A stretch of 48,006 nt of DNA from Acidimicrobiaceae bacterium. GTDB taxonomy: Bacteria > Actinomycetota > Acidimicrobiia > Acidimicrobiales > RAAP-2. The position numbers and the translations under genes are program-made. Below are positions 10,618 to 20,102 of the stretch, piece after piece (positions within the stretch are counted from its first letter, which is position 1; each line of letters opens with the position of its first letter). Under the pieces are notes generated by a model. That model was not told the origin of the DNA. It searched no databases and worked only from the letters and a program-made list of their open reading frames with translations. The DNA is taken from positions 24,759 to 72,764 of the forward strand of contig PKYA01000064.1 in assembly GCA_003133545.1 (NCBI GenBank), given 5' to 3'.

Positions 10618-11832
10618 TCATGTGGACGAGTTGAAGGTCAGGGCGACATGGAGAATCTGGGCCTCGGTCCAGTCCCGCCCCCCCGGCGCGAGCGACCACA
10701 CGGTGAGCGTCGTGCCCTGCGGAGCGAGTGCCACGGTCGCCGCGGCGGGAGTCGAGTCGAAGGCGACCGTGGCCGTCTGTCGCGGCGGTGGGGGAAGGTG
10801 GCCCCAGCCATCGGCCGGCCCGTCGATGGTCGCCAAGCTGGTCACGCCGCCGCGGTCCGTGCTGAGAACGAACGAGCCGGTCCCGTCGGTGGGGCCGAAG
10901 GAGTCGAGATGCGCCCCCCGGGACAGCACAAGGGCCGGCGACTCCGTCCACTTCGTACCGTCACCGCTGGTCCAGGCAGCGACGACTACCGTCGACGTCC
11001 CGTTCTCGACCCCGAGGAGCGCGGTCAGACCGTCCTCTGTCGCTCGCAATGAGAGGGCCGTGACCCGGCCGCGGCGGAGCGCGGCCGGGACCACGGGTGC
11101 ATCGGCGCGCCACGTCTGCGCGCCGATGGTAAAGATCCCCACCACCCCCGGGCGGCTGCAGCCCCCCCCTACCATCGGGACCTCCGTCGCTGAGGAGAGG
11201 CCCGCCAGGAGTGCCACCGCCGTGAGCGAGCTCGGCCCGCACGCGCGCCCGGCCGGCGCGGCCGCCAGCCCCCGGGCAGTGCCCAGGGTCGTCCAGCGGG
11301 AGATGTCGCCGGCGCTGGCCAGCACCCGCGCGCCCGCCCCGCCCCCGACGAGCGCCAGCGAGCGGCCGCCGGGGGCCGTGGCCAGGGCGCCGGGGGTGGC
11401 GTCCAACCCCCCCGGCACCAACCCGTCCTCCCAGGCGTGCCCGTCGGTGGTGGCGATGAGCGGCGAGAAGCGCAACAGGTTCGAGGGTCTGACGGCGGCA
11501 AGGAGAGGTTGCCCCACCGCGCTCGCCAGCACCAGGCCGCCGTTGGTGGCGGTGGCCGTGGCCCCCACCCGGTCGGACCAGGTCGCCGCGCCCGCGGGAC
11601 GGAAGAACAGCTGCCAGAACGTGTTGAGCGGTTGGCCGAGAAGGCCCATAGGCAACGTCGCCCAGGTGCCGGCGCCGGACTGGAGGGAGGTCGCCAACGG
11701 GGTCGGGACGCTCGGGGCCGGCGCGGCCGCACCGGCCGACGCCGCCCCGACGCCGGCGAGAGCCACGAGCGCACAGCAACCGCCAGCCAGCGCAGCGCAG
11801 CGGGCCCGGCGACGTCGAACGATGACAATCAT
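10618..11832 (-). CDS. Secreted/exported hypothetical protein
   Basis: N-terminal signal (RRRRARCAALAGGCCALVALAGVGAASAGAAAP), repetitive WTxxP/GW segments suggesting a beta-propeller; 4-bp overlap with the upstream gene. Confidence 0.65.
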   Translation of the reverse strand: MIVIVRRRRARCAALAGGCCALVALAGVGAASAGAAAPAPSVPTPLATSLQSGAGTWATLPMGLLGQPLNTFWQLFFRPAGAATWSDRVGATATATNGGLVLASAVGQPLLAAVRPSNLLRFSPLIATTDGHAWEDGLVPGGLDATPGALATAPGGRSLALVGGGAGARVLASAGDISRWTTLGTARGLAAAPAGRACGPSSLTAVALLAGLSSATEVPMVGGGCSRPGVVGIFTIGAQTWRADAPVVPAALRRGRVTALSLRATEDGLTALLGVENGTSTVVVAAWTSGDGTKWTESPALVLSRGAHLDSFGPTDGTGSFVLSTDRGGVTSLATIDGPADGWGHLPPPPRQTATVAFDSTPAAATVALAPQGTTLTVWSLAPGGRDWTEAQILHVALTFNSST

Positions 11833-13682
11833 GAGCCGCTCGACCCGGCCATGGCGCCCTCGATGGTGTCGGCGAGCGTGACCGCGAACGAGGACCTGGT
11901 TGCGGCGCTGCCCGAGCCGGGATCAGCGTCGAGGACGTCGCGCAGTCCCCCGGTGCGGTTGATGACGTAGGCCGTGTCGCTATGCGAGATCATGGCCCCA
12001 CCGGACGCGTAGCCGACCAGGATCCCGTAGGAGTCCCAGATCTTCTGCAGCTGGGCCGTCGAGCCGGTCAGGTAGAGCCAGTTGGGCACATCCGACAGGT
12101 TCTCCTCCGCGTCGAAGGCCACCAGGTAGTCCGGGGCGGTGTAGCGAGGGTTGGCGTCTATGGCGACGAGCTCGACCCCCTTGGCCGCGGCCCCGAGCAG
12201 CGCATCGGCCTGCCGGAATTCCTGGGCGATGATGGGACAGTCCGAGGTGCACACCGGGTCGAGGAAAGTGAGGGCGATCGTCTTTCCCCGCAGGCCGGCC
12301 AGCGAGACCACCCGGTCGTGCTGGTCGACCAGGGTGAAAGCGGGCGCGGCGTCGTGCAGGGTGTTGGGAGCCCCGTCGACCGCGGTGGCCAGGATCGGAT
12401 CCGCGTTGGGCGAACCAGCGGCCACCGCCATGGGGACGGCACCCACCAGGACGATCCCGATGGCGGCCATCGCAGCGAGGAAGCGGAAGGCGTATCCGGG
12501 GTTGGTGACGAGACGCTGCCGCCAGGTGGGCGCGACGGTGGGCACCCGGATGGGAACCGCTGCGTCGGCCACGGCGCGAGAGGGCCTGGTCAGGGCCAGG
12601 TACCCGGCAACGCAGACGAGGGCCAGCGGGATCATGCTGTTCGGATCGGTGCCGGTACCGCCGAAGAAACCGAAGTCCTCCACCAGCACCCAGTCGGCCG
12701 CGCACAGGATGACGGCGGCGACCACTCCGATACGCACCGGCCGCGGGCGGGCGGTCAGGAGCGCAGCGCCGATCACCGCGAGTGCGAGCACCGCGCCGAG
12801 GTTGACGCCCCACCCATGGGCGGCGTCGAAGGTCTCGAAGCTGGCCACCCAGGACGAGAGCAGGTGCGGCTGGGGCGTCTGGGACATCTGCTGGACCATC
12901 CCGGTGAGGGTCCCCGTCCCGCCCGTGCGGGTGACCCCACCCCAAAAGCCGCGCCCGGGCCAGGCCTGCAACACGGCCATGCCCACAAAGAAGAGCCCCA
13001 GAGCGCGCAGGATCCCCCGGCCCAGCCGCGGGGTCGCCCACGACCGGGAAGGGAGCGCGAGGAGCGCGCCGGCGGCGCAGTAGAAGACCGCCGCCCCCGG
13101 TGCGCCGAACAGCCAGGTCAGCCCGGGGGCGAGGACGCCGCCGAACGACTCGCCGAAGACCCAGACGACGAGGCCCCACCCGACGCTCGCGGCCCCGCCT
13201 AGCCGGGACCACCGCCCGCGCGGGACGGCGAGCAGCCATATCCCGATACCCACCTGGATCCAAACTGCCGCGGCCGCGGCCTGGACGGGGTGATAGCTCC
13301 AGATGGTCGTCCCGTCGTGCACGAGCTGCTGGACCCACGTCGGGGACGCGCCCGCGGTGGGCTGGATCGCCTGGGGGACCAACCCCAGCGGCATGGAGGA
13401 CTGGCCCTGGAGGATGCCGTCGAGGAGCCACAGGAGGCCGAAGGAAATGCGCAGCAGCCGGCGCGCCGCCGGCTCGGGCGGGCCCGACGGTTGGGCCAGT
13501 GCCGGAGGGCGCTCGGCATCCCGGGCGTAGCCGCGGAATTGCAAGGTGCGCAGGGCGTTCAGCGTGATCCCGGCCACGGCCAGGATCAGGAGCACGACCA
13601 GCCCTTGGTGCAACAGCGCGGTGTGCAAGGCGCTCACGATGGTCGGGTTGTTGGTCTTGAGACCGGTGCTCATTCCCGGCAC
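11829..13682 (-). CDS. Multi-TM DoxX-like membrane region fused to a C-terminal Sco1/SenC thioredoxin-fold domain
   Basis: C-term DQHDRVVSLAGLRGKTIALTFLDPVCTSDCPIIAQEF with CxxxC and ISHSDTAYVINRTG (conserved Sco1 His); N-term about 10 TM segments. Confidence 0.8.
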   Translation of the reverse strand: MPGMSTGLKTNNPTIVSALHTALLHQGLVVLLILAVAGITLNALRTLQFRGYARDAERPPALAQPSGPPEPAARRLLRISFGLLWLLDGILQGQSSMPLGLVPQAIQPTAGASPTWVQQLVHDGTTIWSYHPVQAAAAAVWIQVGIGIWLLAVPRGRWSRLGGAASVGWGLVVWVFGESFGGVLAPGLTWLFGAPGAAVFYCAAGALLALPSRSWATPRLGRGILRALGLFFVGMAVLQAWPGRGFWGGVTRTGGTGTLTGMVQQMSQTPQPHLLSSWVASFETFDAAHGWGVNLGAVLALAVIGAALLTARPRPVRIGVVAAVILCAADWVLVEDFGFFGGTGTDPNSMIPLALVCVAGYLALTRPSRAVADAAVPIRVPTVAPTWRQRLVTNPGYAFRFLAAMAAIGIVLVGAVPMAVAAGSPNADPILATAVDGAPNTLHDAAPAFTLVDQHDRVVSLAGLRGKTIALTFLDPVCTSDCPIIAQEFRQADALLGAAAKGVELVAIDANPRYTAPDYLVAFDAEENLSDVPNWLYLTGSTAQLQKIWDSYGILVGYASGGAMISHSDTAYVINRTGGLRDVLDADPGSGSAATRSSFAVTLADTIEGAMAGSSGS

Positions 13683-13830
13683 GCCGGTGCGCCTCCTCAG
13701 GGGTCGTAGGGACTCGGTGACCCCGCCCTGGGAAGCGACGCCGGCTCAGGTAGTCGAACGGGGAGCCGCCGCGGTTCCCGCGTTCGGGGCGAATGGCGCA
13801 CTTTCGCCGGCCCTCCATAGAGTGCCGGGC

Positions 13831-14400
13831 GTGGACCCGCTGACCCGCCTGGCCCTGGCCGCACGCGACGGCGACCGCGTCGCCCTCGACCGCTTCGTCG
13901 AGGGGTCCTACGAGCAGGTCCGTCGGCTCTGTGCCCGGTTGGTGGACGAGCCGGGCGCGGAAGACCTGGCCCAGGACGTCTTCTTGCGCGCCGTCCGCTC
14001 CTTGCCCGCCTTCCGCGGTGAGGCGTCCGCCCGCACCTGGCTGCTGGCCATCGCCCGCAATACGTGCATGGACGAATTGCGGACCCGGACCCGCCGGCGC
14101 CGTCGCGACGCCTCCTTGCGGGCGGCCGTCGCCGTCCCGGTCCCGGTAGCCGAAGCAAGCCAGGAGATCGGGGTGCACGATGCCCTCGCCCGCCTCCGGC
14201 CCGAACGGCGGGAAGCGTTCGTCCTCACCCAGATGCTCGGCCTCTCCTACCGTGATGCCGCGGCGGTGTGCGGGTGCCCTCCCGGGACCATCCGCTCGCG
14301 GGTGTCGAGGGCGCGGGCCGATCTCCTGCACGCGCTGGACCAGGCCGGGCGCACCGCCCGACACAGCGGCGACTCCTACAACAGCATCACCAACCTGTAG
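13831..14400 (+). CDS. ECF RNA polymerase sigma factor, SigC-like
   Basis: GTG start; DLAQDVFLRAVRSLPAF, SARTWLLAIARNTCMDELR, LTQMLGLSYRDAAAVCGCPPGTIRSRVSRAR closely resembles mycobacterial SigC region 4. Confidence 0.88.
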   Translation: MDPLTRLALAARDGDRVALDRFVEGSYEQVRRLCARLVDEPGAEDLAQDVFLRAVRSLPAFRGEASARTWLLAIARNTCMDELRTRTRRRRRDASLRAAVAVPVPVAEASQEIGVHDALARLRPERREAFVLTQMLGLSYRDAAAVCGCPPGTIRSRVSRARADLLHALDQAGRTARHSGDSYNSITNL

Positions 14401-14432
14401 CCCATCACCCGGGGTCGGACGCCCAGGGCCGG

Positions 14433-16754
14433 TTACCCCTGCAGGGCGGCCGGCCGCACGGCGCTGGCCGGCAACGTGCGCGACCGGCCCGGGTGCGCCA
14501 CCAGGCGCCGCAGGCGGGAACTGTTCCAGATGACGAACCCCGAGGACAGCGCCATGGCCGCCGCCGCCACGAGCGGGTTCAGGAGCCCGAACGCCGCCAG
14601 CGGGATCGCCGCCGCGTTGTAGGCACAGGCCCAGGCCAAATTGCCGTGGATGGTCCGCAGGGTCCGGCGCGACAGGTCGATGGCGGTGGCGACGGAGCGC
14701 AGGTCGTCGCGCACCACGATGAGGTCGGCGGCATTGATGGCCACATCGGTGCCCGAGCCCACCGCCAGGCCGAGATCGGCCGCCACGAGCGCGGGCCCGT
14801 CGTTCACGCCGTCGCCGACTACAGCGACCGACCGGCCCTCGGCCTGCAGGCGGCGTACTGCGTCCACCTTGTCGGCCGGCAGCGCGCCGGCGACCACCTC
14901 GGTGAGGCCCAGCGACCGGGCGACCGCGCGTGCGGTCACCTCGTTGTCGCCGGTCATGACGACACAGCGCAGCCCAAGTTGCTGGAGTCGGCGCACGGCG
15001 GGGGCGGCGGAGTCCCTGAGGGTGTCGGCCACGGCCATGGCGCCGACGACCACGCCGTCGCGGTGCACGAAGACCGCGGTGCGCCCCTGGCCTTCCCACT
15101 CGGCGTGGCGTCCGGCCAGCCCGCGCAGGTCTTCCGTCCGGGTCCGCGCCTCCCCGCCGAGCCTGCCGATGGCGATGTGGTGCCCCTCCACGGTGCCGCT
15201 CGCCCCCGATCCGGGCCGCGCGGCGAAGGATTCGACCGCCGGGAGCGGACCGACCTCGTCCCGCGCGCGCGCCGCGATGGCCACGCCCACCGGATGTTCG
15301 GAGGCCTGCTCCAGTGCGCCGGCCCAGCGCAGGAGGTCCCGCACCTCGGTCCCGGGAGCGCAGGCGATGTCCGTGACCTTCATTTTGCCCTGGGTCAACG
15401 TCCCGGTCTTGTCCAGCACCACGGTGTCGATCTGCCGCGAGGCCTCGAGAGCGCGGTACCCCTTGAAGAAGATCCCGGCCTGGGCCCCCTCGGCCGCCGC
15501 CACGTAGAGCGCGGCCGGGGTGGCGAGGCCGAGGGCACACGGGCAGGCGATGACCAAGACGGCGAGGGCGGCGGTGAAGGCCTGCTCCCCCGGGTACCCG
15601 AGCAGGAGCCATACGGCGAGCGTGAAGAGGGCGATGCAGCCGACGGCGGGGACGAAGACGTTGCACACGCGGTCGGCCAGGCGCTGCACCGCCGCTTTCT
15701 CGTTCTGGGCGTGCTCCACCAGGCGGAGCATCTGCCCCAGCTGCGTGTCGCCGCCCACCTTGGTGGCGCGCACGATCAACCGACCGCTCGTCGAGACGGT
15801 CCCTCCCACCACCAGGTCGCCCTGGCTCACTTCGAGCGGCTGGGACTCGCCGGTCAGGACGCTGCGGTCCACCGCGGAGTGGCCCATGACCACCTCACCA
15901 TCGGTGGCCACTGTCTCCCCCGGCCGGACGATGAAGCGGTCGCCGACGCCGAGCGCGGCCACCGGGCGGCGGCGCTCGATTCCCTGGTCGTCGAGCACCG
16001 CCACATCCTTGGCCCCCACGGCCGCCAACGCGCGCAGTGCGTTCCCCGACCGCTGTCGGGACCACGCCTCGAAGTAGCGCCCCGCCAGCACGAAGGTTGT
16101 GACTCCGGCCGCGACGTCGAGGTAGATGGCGCCGCCCGAACGGTGCACCAGCATGAAGAGCATGGATTGGGGCACCCGGCTGTTGTCGCGCCAGAACATG
16201 GCGTAGAGCGACCAGGCCGTGGACGACACGATGCCCAGCGACACCAGGGTGTCCATGGTCGACAGGCGGTGGCGCGCGCTGCGGACGGCCGCCCGGTAGA
16301 ACGGCCATGCCGCCCAGGTCACCACCGGCGCGGCCAGGGCCACCATCAGCCATTGCCACCCGCTGAAGCGCAGGTTGGGCGCCACCGAGAAGGCGATCGA
16401 CGTGTCGCACAACGGCATGAACAAAAGGGCGGAGACGAGCAATCGCCGCCGCAGTGACCGCACCCGCACGTCGATCTCCTCAGCGCCGGGCCGGGTGCGT
16501 CCGGGAACCGGGGCAAGGCGGCGGGCCGAGTAGCCGGCGGCGGCCACCTCTTCCATAAGACGCTCGATGGCGAAACCGGAGGGGACCGTGGCGCTGGCCC
16601 GCTCAGTGGCGTAGTTGACGCGGGCCTCAACGCCGTCGAGGAGATTGAGCCGCTGCTCAATGCGGGCGGCACACGCACCGCAGGTCATGCCCTCTATCAG
16701 CAGTGAGACCTCGACTGCCGCCGGGGCTTCGGGCGCGTCGACGGCCGACGTCAC
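14433..16754 (-). CDS. Heavy-metal (copper) translocating P1B-type ATPase
   Basis: HMA domain IEGMTCGACAARIEQ, CPC motif VIACPCALGLATPAAL, DKTGTLTQGKMKV, SEHPVG, GDGVNDGPAL. Confidence 0.95.
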   Translation of the reverse strand: MTSAVDAPEAPAAVEVSLLIEGMTCGACAARIEQRLNLLDGVEARVNYATERASATVPSGFAIERLMEEVAAAGYSARRLAPVPGRTRPGAEEIDVRVRSLRRRLLVSALLFMPLCDTSIAFSVAPNLRFSGWQWLMVALAAPVVTWAAWPFYRAAVRSARHRLSTMDTLVSLGIVSSTAWSLYAMFWRDNSRVPQSMLFMLVHRSGGAIYLDVAAGVTTFVLAGRYFEAWSRQRSGNALRALAAVGAKDVAVLDDQGIERRRPVAALGVGDRFIVRPGETVATDGEVVMGHSAVDRSVLTGESQPLEVSQGDLVVGGTVSTSGRLIVRATKVGGDTQLGQMLRLVEHAQNEKAAVQRLADRVCNVFVPAVGCIALFTLAVWLLLGYPGEQAFTAALAVLVIACPCALGLATPAALYVAAAEGAQAGIFFKGYRALEASRQIDTVVLDKTGTLTQGKMKVTDIACAPGTEVRDLLRWAGALEQASEHPVGVAIAARARDEVGPLPAVESFAARPGSGASGTVEGHHIAIGRLGGEARTRTEDLRGLAGRHAEWEGQGRTAVFVHRDGVVVGAMAVADTLRDSAAPAVRRLQQLGLRCVVMTGDNEVTARAVARSLGLTEVVAGALPADKVDAVRRLQAEGRSVAVVGDGVNDGPALVAADLGLAVGSGTDVAINAADLIVVRDDLRSVATAIDLSRRTLRTIHGNLAWACAYNAAAIPLAAFGLLNPLVAAAAMALSSGFVIWNSSRLRRLVAHPGRSRTLPASAVRPAALQG

Positions 16755-16844
16755 CGCCTCGAACCCTCGGAACAGGCCATGTTCATAGACTGGCAGGCAG
16801 GCCCTCGGGGCGCCAAGTCCCCGGATCCCTCGGCCCGCCGCTGG

Positions 16845-17813
16845 TCACGGGACGAGCAGCACCCGCCCGAAGGACTGCCGGCTCTCGATGTAGGCGTGCG
16901 CCGCCGCGGCCTGTGACAGCGGGAAGGCCCGATCGATGACGACCCGCAGCTCGCCCCGGGCGATGGACGCGAGATGGCTGCCGATCAGCGCGTGCGGACG
17001 GGGGGAGAGCAGGAGCTCGGCACCCATGAAGTAGCCCGAGAGCGTCTGGTTGGCGGGGCGCATGGTGGAGATGTCCATATGCTCGCCGCGGGACCGACCG
17101 GCGTCGCCGACCGTCACGCAGCGGCCGCGGTAGGCCAGCGCCAAGAGACTGCCCTGCAGCGTCGGCCCGCCGACCGAGTCGACGACGACGTCCACCCCGC
17201 GGCCGCCGGTCAGGCGGCGGGCCTCGGCCACGAAGTCGTCGCGGGCATAGTTGATCCCCTCGTCGAGCCCCAGCTCCTTCAGCCGCTCGAGCTTTTCGTT
17301 GCTCGACGCCGTGGCGAGAACCCGGGCCCCGGCCCGCTTGGCCAGCTGGATCGCCGCAATGCCGACCCCGCCGGCGCCGGCATGGACGAGCACGGTCTCC
17401 CCGGCGACCAGGTGGCCGAACTCGAAGAGGCAGTCGTCGGCCGTCCCCCACGGGACGGGCACACACGCAGCTTCGTCGGTCGAGAGCTGATCAGGGATCT
17501 TCCACGCGAACGTCTCGGGCACGGCGCGCAACTCGGCATGGGACCCGTCGATGCCGACGGTGACCACACGGTCGCCCACCGCGAACGCAGCGGCGTGGGC
17601 ACCAGTGGCCAGCACCGTCCCCGCACACTGGTACCCGACGACGTGGGGCACGGTGCGCATGTCCCCGCCCAGGCGGTTGAGGGTGTCGCCGCCCTCGATG
17701 CTCACGGCCTCGACCCGCACCAGGATGTCGTTCTCCCCGACCGGCGGGTCGGGCACGTCCTCGTAGCGGAAGACCTCCGGGCTTCCCGTCTCGTAGTAGA
17801 CGGCCGCCTTCAC
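16845..17813 (-). CDS. Quinone oxidoreductase / zinc-type alcohol dehydrogenase-like (MDR superfamily)
   Basis: VLVHAGAGGVGIAAIQLAKRAGARVLATASS; VYYETGSPEVFRYEDVPDPPVGENDILVRVEA. Confidence 0.92.
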   Translation of the reverse strand: MKAAVYYETGSPEVFRYEDVPDPPVGENDILVRVEAVSIEGGDTLNRLGGDMRTVPHVVGYQCAGTVLATGAHAAAFAVGDRVVTVGIDGSHAELRAVPETFAWKIPDQLSTDEAACVPVPWGTADDCLFEFGHLVAGETVLVHAGAGGVGIAAIQLAKRAGARVLATASSNEKLERLKELGLDEGINYARDDFVAEARRLTGGRGVDVVVDSVGGPTLQGSLLALAYRGRCVTVGDAGRSRGEHMDISTMRPANQTLSGYFMGAELLLSPRPHALIGSHLASIARGELRVVIDRAFPLSQAAAAHAYIESRQSFGRVLLVP

Positions 17814-18448
17814 GCCCGGCGCTCCGGGCCCGTGGCGGGGGGTGCCGGCGGGCGCAGCCCGTCACAAACGATCTGCAAGATGTCCCCGGTCCCCGCTCCG
17901 GGGTGGTGGTCCGCGGCCATGCAGGTGGCACTGACCACGGCAAGAACCACCGCCGGGGTGACATCGGGCCGGACCGCACCGGCCCGCTGCGCCACCGCCA
18001 AGAGCTCAGCGACGGCGGCTTCGAGGTTCTTCTTGCAGTCGGCCACCGCCATCTCTATCTCCACGCCGGCCCCCAGCAAGGCCTGGATCAGGTCCCGCTT
18101 CGATGCGCTCTCTTCGACCACATGCGCGAGAAACCCGAAGAAGGCGGCGCCGGGGTCGTCGGCGCCGGCGCGGGCCCGCGCCTCCTCGGCGATCTCGGTG
18201 ATGCGCCCGACCAAAATGGCTTCGAACAGCTTCTCCTTGGTGGGGAAATGGCGGTACAGCGTGCCCACGCCGACCCCGGCCTTCTCGGCGATGACATCGA
18301 CCGGCACCGAGATCCCCTCGGCGGCGAAGACAGACTCGGCGGCCTCGAGGACCCGGGCGCGGTTGCGTAGCGCGTCGGCCCTCTGGGGCTTGGCTGCCTC
18401 CTCGGGCGCGCCAGCACCGTCGGACTGTGTCATCTGTGTCGGCACCAC
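17810..18448 (-). CDS. TetR family transcriptional regulator
   Basis: ALRNRARVLEAAESVFAAEGISVPVDVIAEKAGVGVGTLYRHFPTKEKLFEAIL helix-turn-helix; 4-bp overlap with the downstream oxidoreductase. Confidence 0.93.
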   Translation of the reverse strand: MVPTQMTQSDGAGAPEEAAKPQRADALRNRARVLEAAESVFAAEGISVPVDVIAEKAGVGVGTLYRHFPTKEKLFEAILVGRITEIAEEARARAGADDPGAAFFGFLAHVVEESASKRDLIQALLGAGVEIEMAVADCKKNLEAAVAELLAVAQRAGAVRPDVTPAVVLAVVSATCMAADHHPGAGTGDILQIVCDGLRPPAPPATGPERRA

Positions 18449-18466
18449 AATCCTCCTCCCCCCGGG

Positions 18467-18496
18467 TTGACAAACGGAGCTATCGTTCCGTATAGT
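18467..18496 (+). promoter_or_regulatory. Sigma70-type promoter (ttgaca-N18-tatagt) with an imperfect palindromic operator in the spacer
   Basis: ttgaca at 18467-18472, tatagt at 18491-18496; acggagctatcgttccgt (18474-18491) pairs at 7 of 9 symmetric positions; lies between divergent TetR and MFS genes. Confidence 0.75.
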
Positions 18497-18602
18497 CTAA
18501 ATGGAACCAGTACTCCGATTGTAGGACCACCGGGGCCACAATGCCAGGCCCGCTTTTCGGCCCCCGATCGACTGCCGTTCGCTCGCAGACAGAGGAGAAC
18601 CC

Positions 18603-20096
18603 ATGACCGCCACGCTCGAGCTCGAAGACCTGCCCGGGCCTGCACCCGCTCTCGATCCGAAGCGCTTCCGTGCCCTGGCCGTGATCGCGCTGGCCCAATT
18701 GATGGTGGTGCTCGATGCCTCCGTGGTCATCATCGCCCTGCCCTCGGCCCAACGCTCCCTCCACATCTCGACGGCCAACCGGCAATGGATGCTGACGGCC
18801 TACACCCTGGCCTTCGCCGGCCTCCTCCTCCTGGGGGGACGCATCGCCGACTACATGGGCCGCAAGCGCATGTTCCTCATCAGCCTGATCGGCTTCGCCG
18901 GTGCGTCGGCTCTGGGGGGATTGGCCCCGAACTCGGCCATGTTGTTCAGCGCCCGTGCCCTCCAAGGTGCCTTCGCCGCGGTCATGGCACCGTCGGCGCT
19001 CTCCTTGCTCACCGTCGCCTTCAGCGAGCCCAAGGAGCGCGCCCGGGCCTTCGGCGTCTACGGCGGGATCGCCGGCGGCGGCGCGGCCATCGGGTTGATC
19101 CTCGGTGGCGCGCTGACCCAATACGCCTCGTGGCGCTGGACGCTGCTGATCAACGTCCCCATCGCCATCGGGGCCGCCCTGGCGGCCTGGCGGGTGGTGA
19201 CCGAGAGCAAGAGCCCGGTGCGGCACGGCTACGACATCCCCGGGGCGGCGACCGCCACCGGCGGGTTGCTCGCCCTGGTCTACGCCTTCACCAAGGCCGG
19301 CCTGGACGGGTGGGGCTCGGCGACGACGCTCGTCCTCTTCGGCGCGGCTGCGGTGCTGCTCGTCGCCTTCGTCCTCATAGAGCGACGGGCGGCCCACCCG
19401 CTCCTTCCCCTGCGCATCATCCTCGAGCGCAACCGGGGGGGCTCCTTCCTCTCCTCGCTCCTGGTGGGCACAGCCATGCTCGGGACCTTCTTGTCACTGA
19501 CCTATTACTTCCAGGGCACCTTGCACTACTCGGCGATGAAGAGCGGGTTCGCCTTCGTGCCGTTCTCCTTGGGCATCATCACCGGAGCCACCTGGGCCAG
19601 CCGCCTTCTCCCCCGCTTCGGGCCGCGGGTGGTGGTGGTGAGCGGCCTCAGCCTGGGCGCCGTGGGCCTGGGGGTGTTCACCCTGCTCGGCGTGCACTCT
19701 TCGTATGCCACCCTGGTCCTCCCCGCCATGGTCATCGTGAGCCTCGGCATGGGGCTCTCCTTCGTGGCCATGAGCAGCACGTCCCTCATCGGCGTGCAAC
19801 CCGAGGACGCGGGCGTGGCCAGTGCACTCGTCAATACCACCCAGCAGACGGGCAGCTCCATGGGGGCGGCGCTTATCAACACCATCGCCACTGGCGCTAC
19901 GGCGTCGTATCTCGCCGTGCACGGGACATCCGCGCGCGCCCTTGTGGCCGGATCCATCCACGGCTACACCACGGCCTTCACCTTCAGCGCCAGCATCCTG
20001 CTCCTGGCCGCCGTGACGGCCTTCACCCTGATCAGGACCACGAGGACCGCCGCGGACGACCTGGTCGAGGAGCCGGCACTGGTGCCCGTGCCCTGA
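18603..20096 (+). CDS. MFS drug-efflux transporter, DHA2/EmrB-QacA family (14 TM)
   Basis: LDASVVIIALPSAQRSLHISTANRQWMLTAYTLAFAGLLLLGGRIADYMGRKR. Confidence 0.93.
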   Translation: MTATLELEDLPGPAPALDPKRFRALAVIALAQLMVVLDASVVIIALPSAQRSLHISTANRQWMLTAYTLAFAGLLLLGGRIADYMGRKRMFLISLIGFAGASALGGLAPNSAMLFSARALQGAFAAVMAPSALSLLTVAFSEPKERARAFGVYGGIAGGGAAIGLILGGALTQYASWRWTLLINVPIAIGAALAAWRVVTESKSPVRHGYDIPGAATATGGLLALVYAFTKAGLDGWGSATTLVLFGAAAVLLVAFVLIERRAAHPLLPLRIILERNRGGSFLSSLLVGTAMLGTFLSLTYYFQGTLHYSAMKSGFAFVPFSLGIITGATWASRLLPRFGPRVVVVSGLSLGAVGLGVFTLLGVHSSYATLVLPAMVIVSLGMGLSFVAMSSTSLIGVQPEDAGVASALVNTTQQTGSSMGAALINTIATGATASYLAVHGTSARALVAGSIHGYTTAFTFSASILLLAAVTAFTLIRTTRTAADDLVEEPALVPVP

Positions 20097-20102
20097 GCAG
20101 CT

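Noticed and set aside
11980-15666. 1228-aa minus-strand ORF
   Set aside because: Arg/Gly/Pro-rich frame-shadow of the DoxX-Sco1 gene, the sigma gene and the ATPase; typical high-GC artefact.
14268-16457. 729-aa plus-strand ORF
   Set aside because: Antisense shadow of the copper ATPase.
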